64,000 bases of DNA from contig JBBELK010000438.1 of NCBI GenBank assembly GCA_037783545.1, positions 1 to 64,000 of the forward strand, written 5' to 3'. The DNA is from Henricia sp. BOLD:AAB3569 (Eukaryota; Echinodermata; Asteroidea; Spinulosida; Echinasteridae). The translations under genes were made by a program, and so were the position numbers. Of this stretch, positions 53,921-64,000 are shown piece after piece (the first letter of the stretch is position 1; each line of letters begins with the position of its first letter). The notes below the pieces were generated by a model. The model was not told the origin of the DNA. It saw nothing but the letters and a program-made list of their open reading frames with translations, and searched no databases.

Positions 53921-54313
53921 CTCACTAGAGAAATCGTTTCGTTCGACGATGAGATTTCCTGATGTGAAAGCACGCCTCTTTATTCAACGATGAAGGAAAT
54001 AGCTTCATTCGACGAGAGATCGCTTCATTCGACGAAGCAAATTTGTAATGTGAACGGTTCCCTTCGTTCGACGAAGCGCGTTGTGCGTCGAGCGCCTAGC
54101 AAGAGTTTTTTTTGACGCGCCGCTGGAAAACCACACAGCGCGTCTAGGCGCTTGATGCGCGACGCACATGTACGACCTCCCACGGCTTCATTAGCGGTCG
54201 CTCTTCATTCGATCTTCGTTAAGTGATATATGAACACACGCTTCATTAACTAACGATGATTAACTAATCTTCGTCGAACAAAGCGATTTCTCTAGTGAGA
54301 ACGGGGTCTATGA
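53921..54313. mobile_element. MITE with long GTTCTCACTAGAGAAATCG inverted ends
   Basis: GTTCTCACTAGAGAAATCGT and AACGAAATTCGACGA-like inner words face CGATTTCTCTAGTGAGAAC. The interior is full of TTCGACGAAG palindromes and a GCGCGTC/GACGCGC hairpin. It lies inside the 5.3 kb element. Confidence 0.75.
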
Positions 54314-54769
54314 CAGCATAAAAATGTAGAATCTTGCCAATTAGGAATGTTCTTAATTGCCAACCGAGAGAGGTTCACGGTTTATTAGTACACACTTATC
54401 ATGTATATGTTTACGTTTTGTAATTATATTTGTCCTTTTTTTCTTTGTGAAAAGTCATTTCCAGACAGCTGAGAATTCGTGTTCTTGCCAACCTGTAGCT
54501 CTCGCAGGGTTCCTATACAAACAGGGAATTGAAGTTTATTTATTTTCAAGTTTCTTGGAGAAGCCAGTTATCAGTGTAGAATTTTTCCTGATTTTAAGTG
54601 TGTACGTGCGCATAATTAAATTAATGCAATAAGCTTCATTTGCAATGTACATGTTACCTTAATTCATCTTGTAGGTTTTCTTTTTATTCCCTTCCTGCCT
54701 TCCCCACGTCAAAATGCATTACCGATACAAGTAAAATGTGTACTGTTACGCCAGCCAAAAAAAAAAACA

Positions 54770-55160
54770 AGTGAAACCAGGCACACCAGTTACAAACCAT
54801 TTACAGCAGTAAAAGAAACGTGTTACAGTCAGTTGAAACCAGTTGAAACCAGTTACAACAGTTGAAACCAGTTACACCAGTTGAAACCAGTTACACCAGT
54901 TGAAACCAGTTGAAACCAGTTACACCAGTTGAAACCAGTTGAAACCAGTTGAAACCAGTCACCAATTCCCAGTTCAACTGGACCAGTTGGAACCAGTTCA
55001 ACTGGTTTCAACTGGAATTTTTAAAAACCAGTTGAAACCAGTTACACCAGTTGAAACCAGTTACACCAGTTGAAACCAGTTAAAACCAGTTAAAACCAGT
55101 CACCAATTCCCAGTTCAACTGGACCAGTTGGAACCAGTTCAACTGGTTTCAACTGGAATT
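54770..55160. repeat. Right subterminal CCAGTTGAAACCAGTTACA satellite block
   Basis: Tandem 9-10-bp CCAGTTGAAA and CCAGTTACA units, with the segment CACCAATTCCCAGTTCAACT duplicated at 54959 and 55100. Confidence 0.85.
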
Positions 55161-56039
55161 TTCACCTGGGATTGAGATTACATATAGGTGACCTAGGCCT
55201 AGTACGAATCCCACATTCACTTAGCTTACATAAGTTCAACATTATCATAACAATTGTAGCCATATGCATTATACAATATTGGGCAAGTTCAGGTGCGAAC
55301 AATCGTAAACCACAGGCTTATTTTCGCGCCCACAATCACAAACATGTTTCTTGTCTGCAACTAAGGTCATTCATTGGTTGAATCTGTCATTACGTCAGAA
55401 TGGAAACATGTTTCTGGTTTTGCTCGCGAAAACAGGTCTGCTCCATATAGTCAAGGAGAGTCCCTTGAACGAAGGACCGTCACCCGTCGTTCTGAGGACC
55501 CTGGGTCGAATCAAGGGGACTGAGAAACAATCCATAGTTGAACCAATCTGCTGCACTCAGAGCCGCACCCCCTTACCTTATTCGACCGTTTTGTCATCGG
55601 GTCCGTGACACGAAAGAACATTATCCAAAGCAGGACAAATGGAGCAGGAACTGTGAAATCTGGATTTGATTTTCCGATGCGAGCCGAAGGACTGGTGCCG
55701 GTTGCATGTTTACGAAACTGGTCGTACCTCGGAGTTTTATGAAACCGAAAGCCATCGGGAAACGGGTAAGTGATAAATTATTCAATGGACAAAACATAAA
55801 TTGGTTAATAAAGTGTTTAGAAGACCTGCAGAATTTCCATATACACGTACTCGTACGATGTACAATGTTATTCCTACACCGACAAATGTTCAAGTGCATA
55901 AAATGATATTGTTTCAGGTTCGGGGCGTGAAATGAAGTTAAGCATTTAGCCCAAAATTGAAATAGCCGCAGGATATGCATGCGGTCAGGCAACAGTGTGG
56001 CAATGTTGTTTTCCGGTAGGGTCAATCACTACATGGCAT

Positions 56040-56370
56040 TTGTTTTAGATGAGACGAGAGAAATATCACATGGGCATCATCGGGATTTGAACCCGAGACT
56101 TTTGACTCTCCAGGCAGATGCTCAGCTCAGCTCTGATGCACAGTGGTATACTCCCTCAAGTTTCTTCCGGCCCCGAGAACCCAAATTAGGCCTATCTCTT
56201 GGTGTTTCATAAATACAAAAAGTACAAACGCAATACATGTATTTGGTGTGGTGCTTAATAACTACGGAAATGTGGGCCTTATCGGGATTTTAACCCGAGA
56301 CCCCGACACTCCAGGCAGATGCTCTACCGTGAGCTTAGCTATGAGACACAGTGATATACTCCCTTAGGTT
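56040..56370 (-). mobile_element. Two tRNA-like SINE segments (family 4)
   Basis: CGGGATTTGAACCCGAGACT with CAGGCAGATGCTCAGCTCAG at 56080-56130, and CGGGATTTTAACCCGAGACC with GCTCTACCGTGAGCTTAGCT at 56285-56341. Both are antisense B box/A box pairs; about 200 bp apart with similar ACTCCCT..TTT spacers. Confidence 0.6.
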
Positions 56371-56848
56371 TTCCTCAAAAGGCCATTATTTTTCTCCCGG
56401 TGTTTCATGGGTGCAAAACGGATCATTCATTACAATCATGGAGGAAGAAACACTCCTCCATGTTACAATGTAGTATATTTTTCTCAGCCATATTTCTGGC
56501 ATTGGAAGTCGTGCTTTTCCTTTCCTGCATTGTTTGTGCATGTCCTCTGAGCTTTAACGTATATCACATAACGCGTGCACATGGTGCACATGCTTTCATC
56601 GCTTGCAAAAATAAATCACCTCTTCTAATTTTTGTTTGGAAAACCTCACGCTGTTGATATCACTTTTACAAATTAGGTTAGCAGTGATGACTCCTTCCGC
56701 GCCTTGTCAATACTCGCCGGAACGCAGTGTATAAACATGGGCGGTGTACATTGCTTTTTTATTAACAACTTCCTACAAAACATGATCTCATCCACTCCAC
56801 AGATCGGTGTTTCATTCCTTATCCAAGTTTTATAGTGTTACTCGGGCC

Positions 56849-57014
56849 GGCCTCCCACTGTGCGATTTTTGCCATGAATTTCTAACGATAACTTGAAGGT
56901 GCGATTTGGTGAGATTACTCGAGACTGTCTATTAGACTCTATATACACAATCGTACCTAATCGTATCTAATCGTTGAAAATTCGTGGCAAAAATCGCACA
57001 CTGAGTGGGAGGTC
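56849..57014. repeat. Palindromic MITE, 166 bp
   Basis: GCCTCCCACTGTGCGATTTT pairs with AAAATCGCACACTGAGTGGGAGG; inner AATTTCTAACGAT pairs with ATCGTTGAAAATT. Confidence 0.7.
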
Positions 57015-57689
57015 CCTGCATGTACATGATGACGCGCGTCGCTGTGAGAAAGCGGTGTGGAATGAATTTGGAGTGAACAAACGACATAAAATACCGACAA
57101 CTACCAAATCTCCCCCCTCCCCCCAAAACGCTTTCCAGTCATTTAAGGTAGATCATGCAAATGCAGGTGTAATTTGAAGAAATCCTCGATTAACAATGTA
57201 CCATGGACAATTCTTGCCGAGCAAGTTTGAGAACTAGAAATGTATTTTAATAAAAACATAATGTGTATTTGGCAACACGGTGCACGTACCGCTATATGTA
57301 ATAAAATTCGAGTAGAATTTAATTCATTTTGGGGAAAATACATTTTGAAAAACAACCGAAAAATAAAACGTGATATACAACAATTTTACATAATTATCGC
57401 CAGTATTTCACGGAAATTATCTATCCCAATGCATGATGAAATGTAATTTGCTTAGCCTATTGTGTTTTCAGATGCCATGCAAACGGTCGCCAAATAATTC
57501 TTTTCACGGTTTATAGCACTACTGTCAATGTAGCCTATGTAAATTACTAGATGTCAACCAGTCCAGTGGAAACCGAGTATGTAACATTTTTCTTTTTCTT
57601 TTTAGGTGTTTATTTTTTTTACAAATGTACATGTACATAAGTTGACGAATTTAAAAGTTAGCCAATAGAGGCCGTCTCGTGCCGTGGCT

Positions 57690-58279
57690 TTAAAGGGCCC
57701 CTAAAATGGTGTTTTTATCAATGAAATTTGTGCTATGGAACTAGTCCATTAATTTACAATCATAAAAACCCTAGTTGAAAGTTGTTTGGGGGGTGGGGGG
57801 TGGGGGTGGGGGGGGGGGGGGGGGGGGTGGTTAAAATCAAGGTTTTTGATTTTTATGCTAATGAAAATTGACATATGCATAAGCAAAGTGGTGATGTCAC
57901 ATTAGGAAAACACAGGAAAATCTCATTCAACTGTGCACAAAAGTTTCCAAAATTTTCTCCAACTTGCTAAAACGTTTGTAACCCATGACAGTTTGGGTTT
58001 GCTTTACATGTTGTCTGTTGCAAACCATGAAAAGACTAAGGCTGGAAACTGCAGCATTTTTCCACAATTCCAGTTTGAAATCTTATGTTTTTTCTTTGCT
58101 TTTCTGCTGTGTGTTCCTAAATTGATATGCCCCAAACAGCGCCCTCTTTCTGTGAGTTTATGTGAAGAAATTTTCAAAGTTGCAAAATTCCACTTTTTAT
58201 TCACGGGGCATCAAAATGTAATCCTTCATATGCAGCAAAAACTGTGCATAAAGTTATTAAGCATTTCTGGGCCCTTTAA
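57690..58279 (+). mobile_element. TTAA-flanked MITE, long copy (590 bp)
   Basis: TTAAAGGGCCCCTAAAATGG at the left, TCTGGGCCCTTTAA at the right. Shares AACTAGTCCATTAATTTACA and ATCTTATGTTTTTTCTTTGC with the shorter copy at 12599-13021. A G-rich tract interrupts it at 57788-57832. Confidence 0.8.
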
Positions 58280-58704
58280 CGCCGAGGGCTATAGGGTTAC
58301 CGGTGGTGCACACCGCCACCGGGCAGAGAGAGTACATTGCACGGTTCTTTATCATGCGACCGGTGATAACCTTGGACCGGAAACGATAGCGTTAAAAATA
58401 ATAGCCCAACACTGATTGTCAAAGAAGTTTGCTCTCTCTAGTCTTAGCATGGAGGTAGGTGGTCTTAGCAAGTCATCCATCATCTTTGTATAATGACCCA
58501 TAGTTTGTGCTGTTTGCCAAAACTCGGGTGTTATTTGCACTTATTTATTTCTTCGGTCTATTTAAAGATAGTATACATGATTGGTAAACTGTTACAAATA
58601 GTTTTATCACCCTGTGTGATTGAAGATATGCATGATTAAAACCAACCTGAGCAAAAACCAGCTCCGTACTTCTCTAACTTTTGAGAAAACAGTCAAAAAA
58701 GGGT

Positions 58705-58830
58705 TTGCAGTCATTTCGCCCCAAAACCACTTCGCCCTGAACCACTAAGCCCTGAACCACGGCCTGTGCATGAAGTGGTTTTGGGGCGAAATGGCCCTTT
58801 GGCGAAATGGTTTTGGGGCGAATTGAATTT
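58705..58830. repeat. Palindrome built from TTCGCCCCAAAACCACTTCG
   Basis: ATTTCGCCCCAAAACCACTT at 58715 faces AAGTGGTTTTGGGGCGAAAT at 58772, followed by further AAATGGTTTTGGGGCGAA units. Confidence 0.7.
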
Positions 58831-59544
58831 TTGTCTCATGAAACTAATTGTTTTACTCATTTCTCAAAGACTATAGCACTTCAGACAAAACCATTTCAGG
58901 GGAAGTTTTCTACGGTCATCATGTTTATATTGTGTAAGTTGGGCGTAAATCTGTGAAAATTTCTGATGTTCTAGATTACCAATGATATCATTTCCAATGG
59001 CCCAACATTTTAATTCCATTAGTTGACAAGAAAAACCTTACTCAAATTATTGACAGCAATCATTATGGTATTATTACAAAATGAATTCATTTTTTCCTAA
59101 AATTGTTTTGCCTAATATCATTTTTGTTTGGGAGTGGGTGCAGGAGAAGGTGTGGAGGGGTGGAGGTTGGGTCATAGAGGGTGGGCGGGTTTGGAAAATG
59201 GTTATCCACTTTTTATCACGTCAATTTTCCAGGTCTATAACTGCTCTGAACAAGCAACACTTTTGTTGTCCATGTTAGGCATATATATAGATGGGCAAAT
59301 TGTCTTAATAAGAATTTTCGAGGAGGTGGCGGTTGTCTCTTTAAAAATGAGTATTTTTTGGTTTATCATGTCAAAATATCCGGGGGAGTTGGGGTCTGAC
59401 TGATGATCTGAACAACCAAAACATTTTTCACGTAAGAAAATTGGGTGGGTGGGTGGGTCCGACACCATAGAAGGGCACATTTTCCAACCCGATACCAATT
59501 GTTTTTTTCATGATGCCCCCTCTGGTGCATACGGAATAAGTTTC

Positions 59545-59690
59545 ATAGGGGCTTTTCCAAATATCGGCATCGTCTCCGTCTCCGTCTCCGTCTCCGTTTC
59601 CGTCTCCGTCTCCGTCTCCGTCTCCGTCTCCATAGGGTTTACATGGAGCCTGAGCCTGAGCCCAAGTCGAGATTTGGAAAAAGGCCCAAC
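59545..59690. repeat. (CGTCTC)n array within an inverted repeat
   Basis: Ten CGTCTC units with one T variant (59571-59632), bordered by GGGGCTTTTCCAAAT and ATTTGGAAAAAGGCCC. Confidence 0.8.
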
Positions 59691-60401
59691 TGTAATTTTT
59701 GTCCATTCCATGTGGGTTTTTAAAACACACCATCGGGTTAGTGGGCCGAATTAGAATAATTAAAAATTGTTCTACCATTTTGTTGTATGGTTTGTGTTCT
59801 GTCCAAAATGGTGCGTTTGAGTACACGAAATGAAACTGAAACATCGCTATCTATTAAACAGAAATTTCTGCAGGCTAGTTAAATTTAATTACAAACATAA
59901 TGCCATTGTTAAAGAATTTATTAGCACACAAATATTTCTGTAATTGACTAATTTATCAAGGTTGTGTTAATGTCCGACTCCGCTGAACGAAACCACCCAG
60001 TGCGCAATAATAATGTACTAGGACCCTCGCACCTGCGTGCAACACGACTCGCCGAATGAGTGACGAGTACCAATAACCGGTATAGGCTTAACCTTACCTT
60101 TTTGGCAATTAAACCTAAAACAGAGTTTTCACAATTTAAAGGAGAACTGCCATGGATTGGGATCCCAACAATAAGATTAAAATTATAATTTAAAATAAAT
60201 AATTATTCCAGTATTCTCATAATTAGTCGAAAATATCCAACGCTGGACTTCGAGGGTATAGGCCTACATGTGGGACTTTGGTATTAAAACCAGAAAGGAC
60301 CGGTGACTTTTTGATATTTATGAAAGGCCAGAAAATTGAGGGATGTGTGACATCCTGTGCTAATTTAGCAGTAGGTTAATTTTTTTTGTGTCAGAAAGGT
60401 G

Positions 60402-60617
60402 CCCCTTTGGGCGGTCGGGTTGGCGTATCTTTTTTCCCGCCTTACCTTTGGCGTCCCAGGTTCAATATTTCTGGGCGAGTTATGTGGATTAGGTTTATGG
60501 TCCTTACTCGGTTGCGTGGATTTCCTACAACAGATTTCCCTGCATGGGGTTTCCTTCCACTTCTATAAACTTTATCTCCTTCTTCGTCATCTCAAGTTTA
60601 ATAAAGTAAAGTTAAAA
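60402..60617 (+). mobile_element. SINE family 2, copy on plus strand
   Basis: GGGCGGTCGGGTTGGCGTAT (tRNA-like head), GTCCCAGGTTCAATATTTCT (B box), GGTTTCCTTCCACTTCTATA and CTTCTTCGTCATCTCAAGTT tail. Pairs with the inverse copy at 62222-62446. Confidence 0.75.
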
Positions 60618-60699
60618 GTATTACCATATAGTTGATGGCTTTATAGGGCCATATTGCCAAAGATGTCATAAGAAAACAATGTGCCCTTCTGACCAATTT

Positions 60700-61240
60700 A
60701 AGAAACCAAATTTTGCTCAACCTTTAACACCATACCGATGCCGAAGTAGGAGACAGGTAGTTTGTGTCCGTCCACAGGGAATAAATCGCTCAGTTCTGGA
60801 ACATTTTCCCGCCAGTCCTGCCTCGACTTTAATGCGCTAGATGATGTACGTCTTTCAACAGATAGGCCGGTGCCCGCCCGCCAATATGGGGAGATACGCA
60901 CAGGCGGCGCGCCCAGCGAGTCAATTCGGCAGTGTCAAGTGCAAAAAACTTGAACTGGCTGTGTGCATCAAAATTTATCTTTGGGAAGACGCCGCAAAGT
61001 CGACTGCATAAGTTTTCCGGTCTTTAAGAAGCCGAGTCGAAGGTTGCCGAGGGTGAGTTGAAACTTTTCAACAGGGGTGTACATTCCGCGACATAAACCG
61101 CAAAGAAAAATGACATATTGCGGAAACGCGGGTTTACGAGTTTACCAGTTGGAGGTCTTATAGCTAAAGAGGTAGGTGATAACATTTTCCAGCTTAAAGA
61201 GCTTTCTGAAACCGCGTAAAATTTGCCAGTGCACAAAGAA
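60700..61240 (-). other. Balanced-GC block with minus-strand open frames, unidentified
   Basis: A frame at 60698-60901 reads SPYWRAGTGLSVERR, then ENVPELSDLFPVDGHKLPVS and YFGIGMVLK followed by a donor-like gttgag. A second frame covers 61024-61236. GC and codon texture differ from the AT-rich surroundings, but I recognise no family and cannot tell exon from chance. Confidence 0.2.
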
Positions 61241-61379
61241 ACATTTTAGCAATAAAGCTTGTAGTGTTCTTCAGTGTGGGCCACTCTAATTGGCAGAAAC
61301 AACATCACGGTTGTCGAAAAACTCGACACATTTTCGCCGCCGAGCGAGGGAGCAATCTTAGTGCAAGTTCGATTGACGA

Positions 61380-61640
61380 CTATAGTTCGACTAGAGTCCC
61401 TCGAACAACGGAAATTATCCTTCGTTTAAGGGACTCTAGTTGACTACAGTCGCTAAAACCATGCTCAAACGAACTGACAGCAGGTTGTATTCCTTTCTTA
61501 TACGTATGGATGCACATTGGGCAGGTTCGACATCATTTTAAACCATTGATGGACAATATCGAACAACGGATAAACCCGTCGATCGAGGGTGTTTAGTTGA
61601 ATTATAGTCACAGACATCTATTAATAGATATCTGTGATTA
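61380..61640. repeat. Two short palindromes
   Basis: CTAGAGTCCCTCGAACAACG faces CGTTTAAGGGACTCTAG at 61391-61440; TTATAGTCACAGACATCTAT faces ATAGATATCTGTGATTATAG at 61600-61643. Confidence 0.6.
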
Positions 61641-62221
61641 TAGTCGAATTTCATATCCGGCCATATACAGAATTGAGCTCATACCCCAAATTTCTCCCGT
61701 TTTGCTTTCCCCCCAAAAAAATTCTCCCCCGTTTTTTGTTTTTATAGGCCCTAATCAAACTTGAACTTTCACGTGGTTTATACATGTAAGCGTAGGTCAT
61801 AAATAGATTAATCTTTTTGGTCGGAAATTCAACCCAAGATGGCGACTCATAGTGTAGTTTGGACCCGATACTATACAAAAATCGAAGGAATTCCGTGCTT
61901 CTTCGTTTACGCTTAGTTATACAAACGGATAAGTACTAAGCAAACTCACCTTCGCATCAAATATCCGCTCAAGTTACGATGCAAACTCTGCAATACACAA
62001 ACTGCACGCAAAATTCCCAGCACAGACGAAAAGACTACATAATAATTCCATCTGATAAAGTTTGGCACCATTGTCTTGTACGCAATCCCTCGGACTATTA
62101 ACTTCTGGCAGATATTGACGTTGTCGAGGTGTGCCCGGCATTTTCAGTATTACATGTAGTTGTTGTTGTATATTTTATGGCATCTTCGGCAACTAAGGCC
62201 CTTTATGCCATCAACTATACG

Positions 62222-62446
62222 GTTTTAGCTTTAACTATACTATATTATAAACTTGAGATGACGAAGAAGAAGTTGCAGTTTTAGAAGTGGGAGGAAAACC
62301 CCCAGAGAAAGCCCCAGGGGAAAACCCACGCGGTCAAGTAGGGCTGCAAACCCAATCCACATACACGCCCCGGATTCGAACCCGGGACCCCAGAGGTGAA
62401 AGGCGAGGAAAGAAGCCGTACGCCAACCCGACCGCCCGTATTACAT
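62222..62446 (-). mobile_element. SINE family 2, copy on minus strand
   Basis: AAACTTGAGATGACGAAGAA, AAGTGGGAGGAAAACCCCCA, CGCCCCGGATTCGAACCCGG and TACGCCAACCCGACCGCCC are the complement of 60402-60617. The B box is intact, so this is the younger-looking copy. Confidence 0.8.
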
Positions 62447-62449
62447 GTA

Positions 62450-64000
62450 AAATGGTCTTGCGACGTTTTGTGACACCGAGTTCAGTCATGTATGTCTTGA
62501 TTTAGATAATCACAGCTTGGTCAACGTGCATGACCCTGCATGAAAGACAGAAATTTCACGTTTACTTTCTTGATACAATTCAATCCAACATGTGACTGCG
62601 TTACGCGCGGGAGCTTTCTACGAAAACAATGGACGACTTTGGCTCGGCGCGTTTGAAAAAAAAAAAAACAATTGTTTGCATGCCATGTAACGAAGTTAAA
62701 CGAACATTGCACGCACTGTTCCATTTGTCTTGACAATAATCTTAACTATCCGAACGTTTACGAAACTGAATTCGTCCAGCACGCGTGAACTGTTTCGGCA
62801 CACGTACTATTGAGGGAGTCCAACTAAATATTTCTTGACAATATTATTCTTTCATATTAAATGTACAAATTTGTTTTGTCTTTTTTGGCAAAACCTTAGG
62901 GAGTAATATACCACTGTGCCTCATTATGTATAAGAGGTACAATTTCCGGTTTGAATTCCGATGAGAACCATAGGCCCTATGTTTGTTTTCTCTCAGACTT
63001 CTATATTTGGTTAAAACAACGGGGACTATTTCAAACATTCAAAGCAAACGCCACGTCACATAAACTCCTTCAAAAAGACACTCTTGCCCCGGCCAACCCG
63101 CCTTTTGCAACAATATTTATCATTTTACCATAATTATTTTGACATCGCTACAAAATCTGAATTCTAACGGACCAATTGCAAAAATTATGAAACAGGAAAA
63201 GGCACGCGGAATTCAGTAACTTTTCAGTAACTTGGCAAGTTTGGAACGACATTTGTCGCTTTTGGTATTAAGCCACTTTGCAAGAATAAAAAAAAATTAT
63301 TTATTAAATATTTTCCAAATAGTTATTAAATTTTGGATGTCACAACTGTGCCCCATCTGTCAGCAGAAGTCAAATGTTGTCTCGCCGATATTCAACCCAC
63401 AATTCGTGATCCGGTAATCCCCTCTAGCCCAAGCACGCCCACATAATTAAAATAGCCATCAGGGAAAAATGAAAGGGATTACCACGCAATCCTACAACGT
63501 TGGGGGTCGAGGGGTAGGATTACTTGTCTGTTGGGATTCCTAAAACGTGATGTTATTCAGCACCGCTCGTTTAAAAACATCGTCTGGGAGATATCCAGTG
63601 GTTTTTAGAAAGACCGCACACATGTCCCAGCGGAGTACTAAAACGGAGTATAAAAGCGTGGCATTACACTTTTTGCCTTGTTTATCGTGTAAAAACTAAT
63701 GATGATAGGTCTATATATACCTAGTGCTGCAAGCACAGAATCTTCGGTACATTATTAACGAATTCTATTGTAACAGCGCCTGTAGAGCATTCCGCCATAA
63801 AAAGTTCCATGAAATTGAGCCCCCGGGTGCAAATCCTTTGGACTCGTTCAGTCGTAACTCTCGCCTAAATTGGGCACTCGAATGTACAAATAAACAACTC
63901 AAGTTCGTTTCCGATTGGTATGGTAGCATGAGGTGCAACGCAATGGATCTTGTAACGCTCTCCAAATCTGCTGGACAGATTCGCTGTGACTGTTTTATGG
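62450..64000. other. 3' part of window, nothing recognised
   Basis: Short open frames only. Poly-A run at 62648-62669. No exon-like block with splice signals that I can support. Confidence 0.4.

Larger units (their letters stand above)
49846..55171. mobile_element. 5.3 kb DNA-transposon-like element with AACTGG satellite ends
   Basis: Outer ends are inverted: TCCCAGGAGAAAATTCCAGT at 49846 and GGAATTTTCACCTGGGA ending 55171. Subterminal blocks at 49860-50560 and 54770-55160 are packed with CCAGTTGAAA / TTTCAACTGG words in both orientations. The interior has candidate exon scraps: IRKIYDTSVEETTDDEPDGE at about 52164-52240 and QFVNRLMTQFPDDPVKRKEE at 52862 after a CTCCAG acceptor. No complete transposase is recognised. 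Other repeats are nested inside. Confidence 0.6.

Noticed and set aside
57933..58415. 160-codon open frame on the plus strand
   Set aside because: It lies within the non-coding TTAA-flanked MITE, and its other copy at 12599-13021 keeps the frame only because the elements are similar.
59428..59844. Minus-strand frame with a long ETETET-like run
   Set aside because: Produced by the (CGTCTC)n microsatellite.

Overview
The window is animal nuclear DNA dominated by one large plus-strand gene for a striated-muscle-type (class II) myosin heavy chain. The gene enters already inside the motor domain: about 360-380 codons lie upstream, judged from the usual family length. I could assemble 30 phase-consistent coding exons from 757 to 40709 (1556 whole codons). 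The non-vertebrate style of the IQ/lever region, the abundance of short palindromic transposons, tRNA-derived SINEs and the frequent string ACATGTACATGTA suggest a marine invertebrate, most likely an echinoderm or hemichordate. A mollusc, brachiopod or amphioxus is not excluded from the sequence alone.

Layout. 1-756: upstream intron with an inverted-repeat element. 757-9479: motor domain from the upper 50 kDa region through switch II, relay, loop 2, SH2/SH1, converter and both IQ motifs (exons 1-10). 10505-17936: proximal coiled-coil rod (exons 11-16). 17937-30233: a 12.3 kb intron. 30234-40709: remaining rod, 830 codons (exons 17-30). 40710-45544: alternative ends, giving three possible tailpieces. 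45545-64000: no recognisable host gene; transposon relics, hairpins, a LINE endonuclease relic and a 5.3 kb element with satellite-like ends.

The main discovery candidate is in the 12.3 kb intron. A Ser-rich, basic 81-codon exon (25789-26031) starts with a strong-context ATG and ends on a phase-0 donor that joins exactly in frame to rod exon 17. It is preceded by a 354-nt leader with no ATG and by a TATA-like box 31 bp from an initiator-like sequence. This architecture matches Drosophila myosin rod protein and molluscan catchin/myorod: a headless thick-filament protein made from an internal promoter of the myosin gene. The predicted product would be 81 unique residues plus 830 rod residues plus a tailpiece.

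The 3' end offers three phase-0 endings: read-through of exon 30 into an acidic tail, splicing to an 18-residue Ser-rich tail (43846), or splicing to a 47-residue Ser-rich tail (45311) followed 85 nt later by AATAAA. Together with the internal promoter, one gene could supply full myosin and headless rods, each with different phosphorylatable tails.

All coordinates were read by eye. No database search or alignment program was used, and family names for repeats are descriptive.
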